NCBI GenBank assembly: GCA_934373375.1
Contig: CAKROP010000086.1
Span: forward strand, 1-7,690
Reading direction: 5' to 3'
Origin: an uncultured Anaerosacchariphilus sp.
GTDB taxonomy: Bacteria > Bacillota > Clostridia > Lachnospirales > Lachnospiraceae
Length of the DNA stretch: 7,690 bases
Shown: positions 6,310 to 7,690 of the stretch, piece after piece
How the letters are laid out: every line of letters begins with the position of its first letter
Numbering within the stretch: the first letter of the stretch is position 1
Notes under the pieces: generated by a model
What the model was told of the DNA's origin: nothing
Seen by the model: the letters and a program-made list of their open reading frames with translations, nothing else
Database searches by the model: none
Translations under genes and position numbers: made by a program

Positions 6310-6753
6310 ATGTACAGCGAAAAAGTAATGGATCATTTTCAGCATCCCCGTAATGTAGGAGAGATAGAGAACGCCAGCGGCGTCGGTACCGTCGGCAACG
6401 CAAAGTGCGGCGACATCATGCGTATGTACCTGGACATCGACGACAACGGCGTCATCCAGGACTGTAAGTTCAAGACCTTCGGCTGCGGCGCAGCCGTTGC
6501 CACCAGCAGCATGGCGACCGAGCTGGTAAAGGGTAAAACCATCCAGGAAGCACTGGAAGTTACCAACAAGGCTGTTATGGAAGCCCTGGACGGACTTCCG
6601 CCTGTCAAGGTTCACTGCTCCCTGCTGGCTGAGGAGGCCATTCACGCGGCACTCTGGGATTACGCAGAGAAGCACGGTATCAAGATCGAGGGTCTGAAAA
6701 AGCCGAAGTCTGATATCCATGAGGGCGAGGAAGAAGAGGGCGAGGACTACTAA
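6310..6753 (+). CDS. iscU: Iron-sulfur cluster assembly scaffold IscU (NifU N-terminal type)
   Basis: The scaffold on which [2Fe-2S] clusters are built from IscS sulfur and iron before transfer to target proteins. The 147-residue protein has all known ligands: Cys33 and Asp35 in NAKCGD, Cys59 in FGCGAA, and His102-Cys103 in LPPVKVHCSLLAEEA. It starts with the canonical MYSEKVMDHFQHPRNVGE. There is no SufU-type insertion, so it is the IscU class. LPPVK (96-100) is the sequence by which the HscA chaperone recognises IscU in proteobacteria, although no hscA or hscB lies in the window. The tail after about residue 137 is an acidic run (EGEEEEGEDY), beyond the E. coli end. Start at 6310 has GAGGAG (6295-6300) nine bases upstream; iscS ends 27 bases before. 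Confidence 0.96.
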   Translation: MYSEKVMDHFQHPRNVGEIENASGVGTVGNAKCGDIMRMYLDIDDNGVIQDCKFKTFGCGAAVATSSMATELVKGKTIQEALEVTNKAVMEALDGLPPVKVHCSLLAEEAIHAALWDYAEKHGIKIEGLKKPKSDIHEGEEEEGEDY

Positions 6754-6775
6754 AACCAGTCCTGCCTTAGCATAG

Positions 6776-6831
6776 AAAATGTGTGTTGCGTGGGAAGAAT
6801 GTAGTGTCCTTCCTGTGCAGCGCACATTTTT
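6776..6831 (+). terminator. Long hairpin with T tract between iscU and mnmA (terminator or attenuator)
   Basis: AAAATGTG (6776-6783) pairs with CACATTTT (6823-6830). Inside, T6784-G6822, GTTGC/GCAGC (6785-6789/6817-6821), three G-T wobbles and GGAAG/CTTCC (6793-6797/6809-6813) continue the stem to about 22 pairs with an 11-base loop. TTTTT (6827-6831) closes it. Many wobbles and a T tract partly inside the arm point to partial rather than full termination. No good promoter is visible between it and mnmA, so mnmA is probably expressed by read-through. Confidence 0.65.
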
Positions 6832-6843
6832 GTATACAGAGTT

Positions 6844-6896
6844 TTGCCGCAAAGGGAAATTCAGATGCTGGAAGCTCCCTTTTCCCAGGGCAGCAA
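6844..6896 (+). other. Possible second hairpin in the mnmA leader
   Basis: AAAGGGA (6851-6857) can pair with TCCCTTT (6876-6882), and TTGC (6844-6847) with GCAA (6893-6896), leaving an asymmetric bulge. No T run follows, so it is not a terminator. It could influence mnmA mRNA stability or be chance. It ends 28 bases before the mnmA start, upstream of the ribosome binding site. Confidence 0.3.
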
Positions 6897-6924
6897 AGAA
6901 AAAACAGAAGGAAATAGAATAAAT

Positions 6925-7690
6925 ATGGCTAAGAAAAAAGTAGTAGTAGGAATGTCCGGCGGCGTGGATTCCTCTGTGGCGGCCTATCTCTTAAAGGAAC
7001 AGGGCTACGAGGTCATCGGTGCCACCATGCAGATCTGGCAGGATGAGGATGAGTTTACCCAGGAGGAAAACGGCGGCTGCTGCGGCCTGTCTGCGGTGGA
7101 TGACGCAAGAAGAGTGGCGGCCCAGCTTGACATTCCCTATTATGTCATGAATTTTAAGACGGATTTCAAAGAGGCAGTCATGGATTATTTTGTGGCGGAA
7201 TACCTGGCAGGCCGGACGCCGAACCCCTGCATTGCCTGCAACCGTTATGTGAAATGGGAGGCGCTCTTAAAGCGCAGCCTGGACATCGGCGCGGACTACA
7301 TCGCCACAGGCCATTACGCCCGGGTGGAGCAACTGCCAAATGGCCGCTACGCCATCCGTAATTCAGTGACCGCGGCGAAGGATCAGACTTACGCCCTGTA
7401 TAACCTGACTCAGGAGCAGTTATCCCATACCTTGATGCCGGTGGGTGCTTACTCGAAGGATCAGATCCGGGAAATTGCGGAAAAGCTGGGCTTCCGGGTA
7501 GCGAAGAAACCGGACAGCCAGGAGATCTGCTTTGTGCCGGATCAGGACTATGCCGGTTTCATTGAGCGGACCACCGGAGAACCCTCGAAAGAGGGCAATT
7601 TTGTCACCGCAGACGGTACGGTACTGGGCCGCCATAAGGGTATCATCCACTACACCATCGGACAGCGAAAGGGCTTAGGCCTGGCCATGG
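6925..7690 (+). CDS. mnmA: tRNA-specific 2-thiouridylase MnmA, 3' end cut off by the window
   Basis: This cytoplasmic enzyme puts sulfur on position 2 of the wobble uridine (U34) of tRNAs for Lys, Glu and Gln, using ATP to adenylate the base and persulfide sulfur from a cysteine desulfurase. The visible 255 residues contain the PP-loop [15 protein letters not shown] (6-20), [16 protein letters not shown] with catalytic Cys102, ATGHYARV (127-134), [10 protein letters not shown] (152-161) and DSQEICFV with the second catalytic Cys202. Both cysteines match E. coli Cys102 and Cys199. About 100 C-terminal residues of a usual 360 lie outside. ATG at 6925 follows AAGGAA (6908-6913), eleven bases upstream. 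Its place behind iscS-iscU suggests direct sulfur delivery from IscS; no tus relay genes are seen here. The gene runs open to the window end. Confidence 0.95.
   Translation, partial: MAKKKVVVGMSGGVDSSVAAYLLKEQGYEVIGATMQIWQDEDEFTQEENGGCCGLSAVDDARRVAAQLDIPYYVMNFKTDFKEAVMDYFVAEYLAGRTPNPCIACNRYVKWEALLKRSLDIGADYIATGHYARVEQLPNGRYAIRNSVTAAKDQTYALYNLTQEQLSHTLMPVGAYSKDQIREIAEKLGFRVAKKPDSQEICFVPDQDYAGFIERTTGEPSKEGNFVTADGTVLGRHKGIIHYTIGQRKGLGLAM

Noticed and set aside
6310..6753. SufU instead of IscU
   Set aside because: SufU has an insertion between the second and third ligand regions and lacks the HC pair context LPPVKVHC seen here; neighbours are iscR and iscS, not suf genes.
7420..7650. A 76-codon open frame on the - strand near the right edge
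   Set aside because: It lies opposite mnmA, whose + strand frame is open and carries both catalytic cysteines.

Overview
The window looks like a chromosomal segment of an anaerobic Bacillota, most likely class Clostridia and near Lachnospiraceae. The clues are the butyrate kinase / phosphate butyryltransferase pair, a compact IscR-IscS-IscU gene set without suf genes, a SpoVB-like flippase, and strong AGGAG-type ribosome binding sites before most genes. This placement is inferred from gene content, not from a database comparison.

Layout. On the + strand, 1-1758 holds the 3' part of buk and a complete ptb, the two last steps of the classical butyryl-CoA to butyrate route. A short AT-rich patch with four copies of a 15-bp repeat leads into a bidirectional hairpin terminator (1822-1861). 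Facing it on the - strand is a class I DAHP synthase gene (1874-2902), the entry step of the shikimate pathway. Its upstream region (2903-3153) contains an elaborate potential RNA fold of about 165 nt directly behind a good promoter. Further upstream on the - strand is a membrane flippase of the SpoVB/polysaccharide-export type (3154-4482). Divergent from it on the + strand is an iron-sulfur cluster operon: a strong promoter with an IscR-like operator, then iscR, iscS, iscU, a long hairpin, and mnmA, which runs off the window end.

How the genes work together. IscR should sense cluster status and repress its own promoter. IscS takes sulfur from cysteine; IscU assembles the [2Fe-2S] cluster on that sulfur; MnmA uses IscS-derived persulfide to thiolate the wobble uridine of certain tRNAs. 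A hairpin between iscU and mnmA may lower mnmA expression relative to the isc genes. Buk and Ptb conserve energy as ATP while releasing butyrate.

The main unexplained element is the fold at 2941-3105. It has a closing helix, a 21-bp hairpin with purine-purine mismatches, and an inner domain with two hairpins. The predicted transcription start falls on its first base. It could be a leader RNA for the DAHP synthase gene, a free-standing small RNA, or a dispersed palindromic element; the window alone cannot decide.
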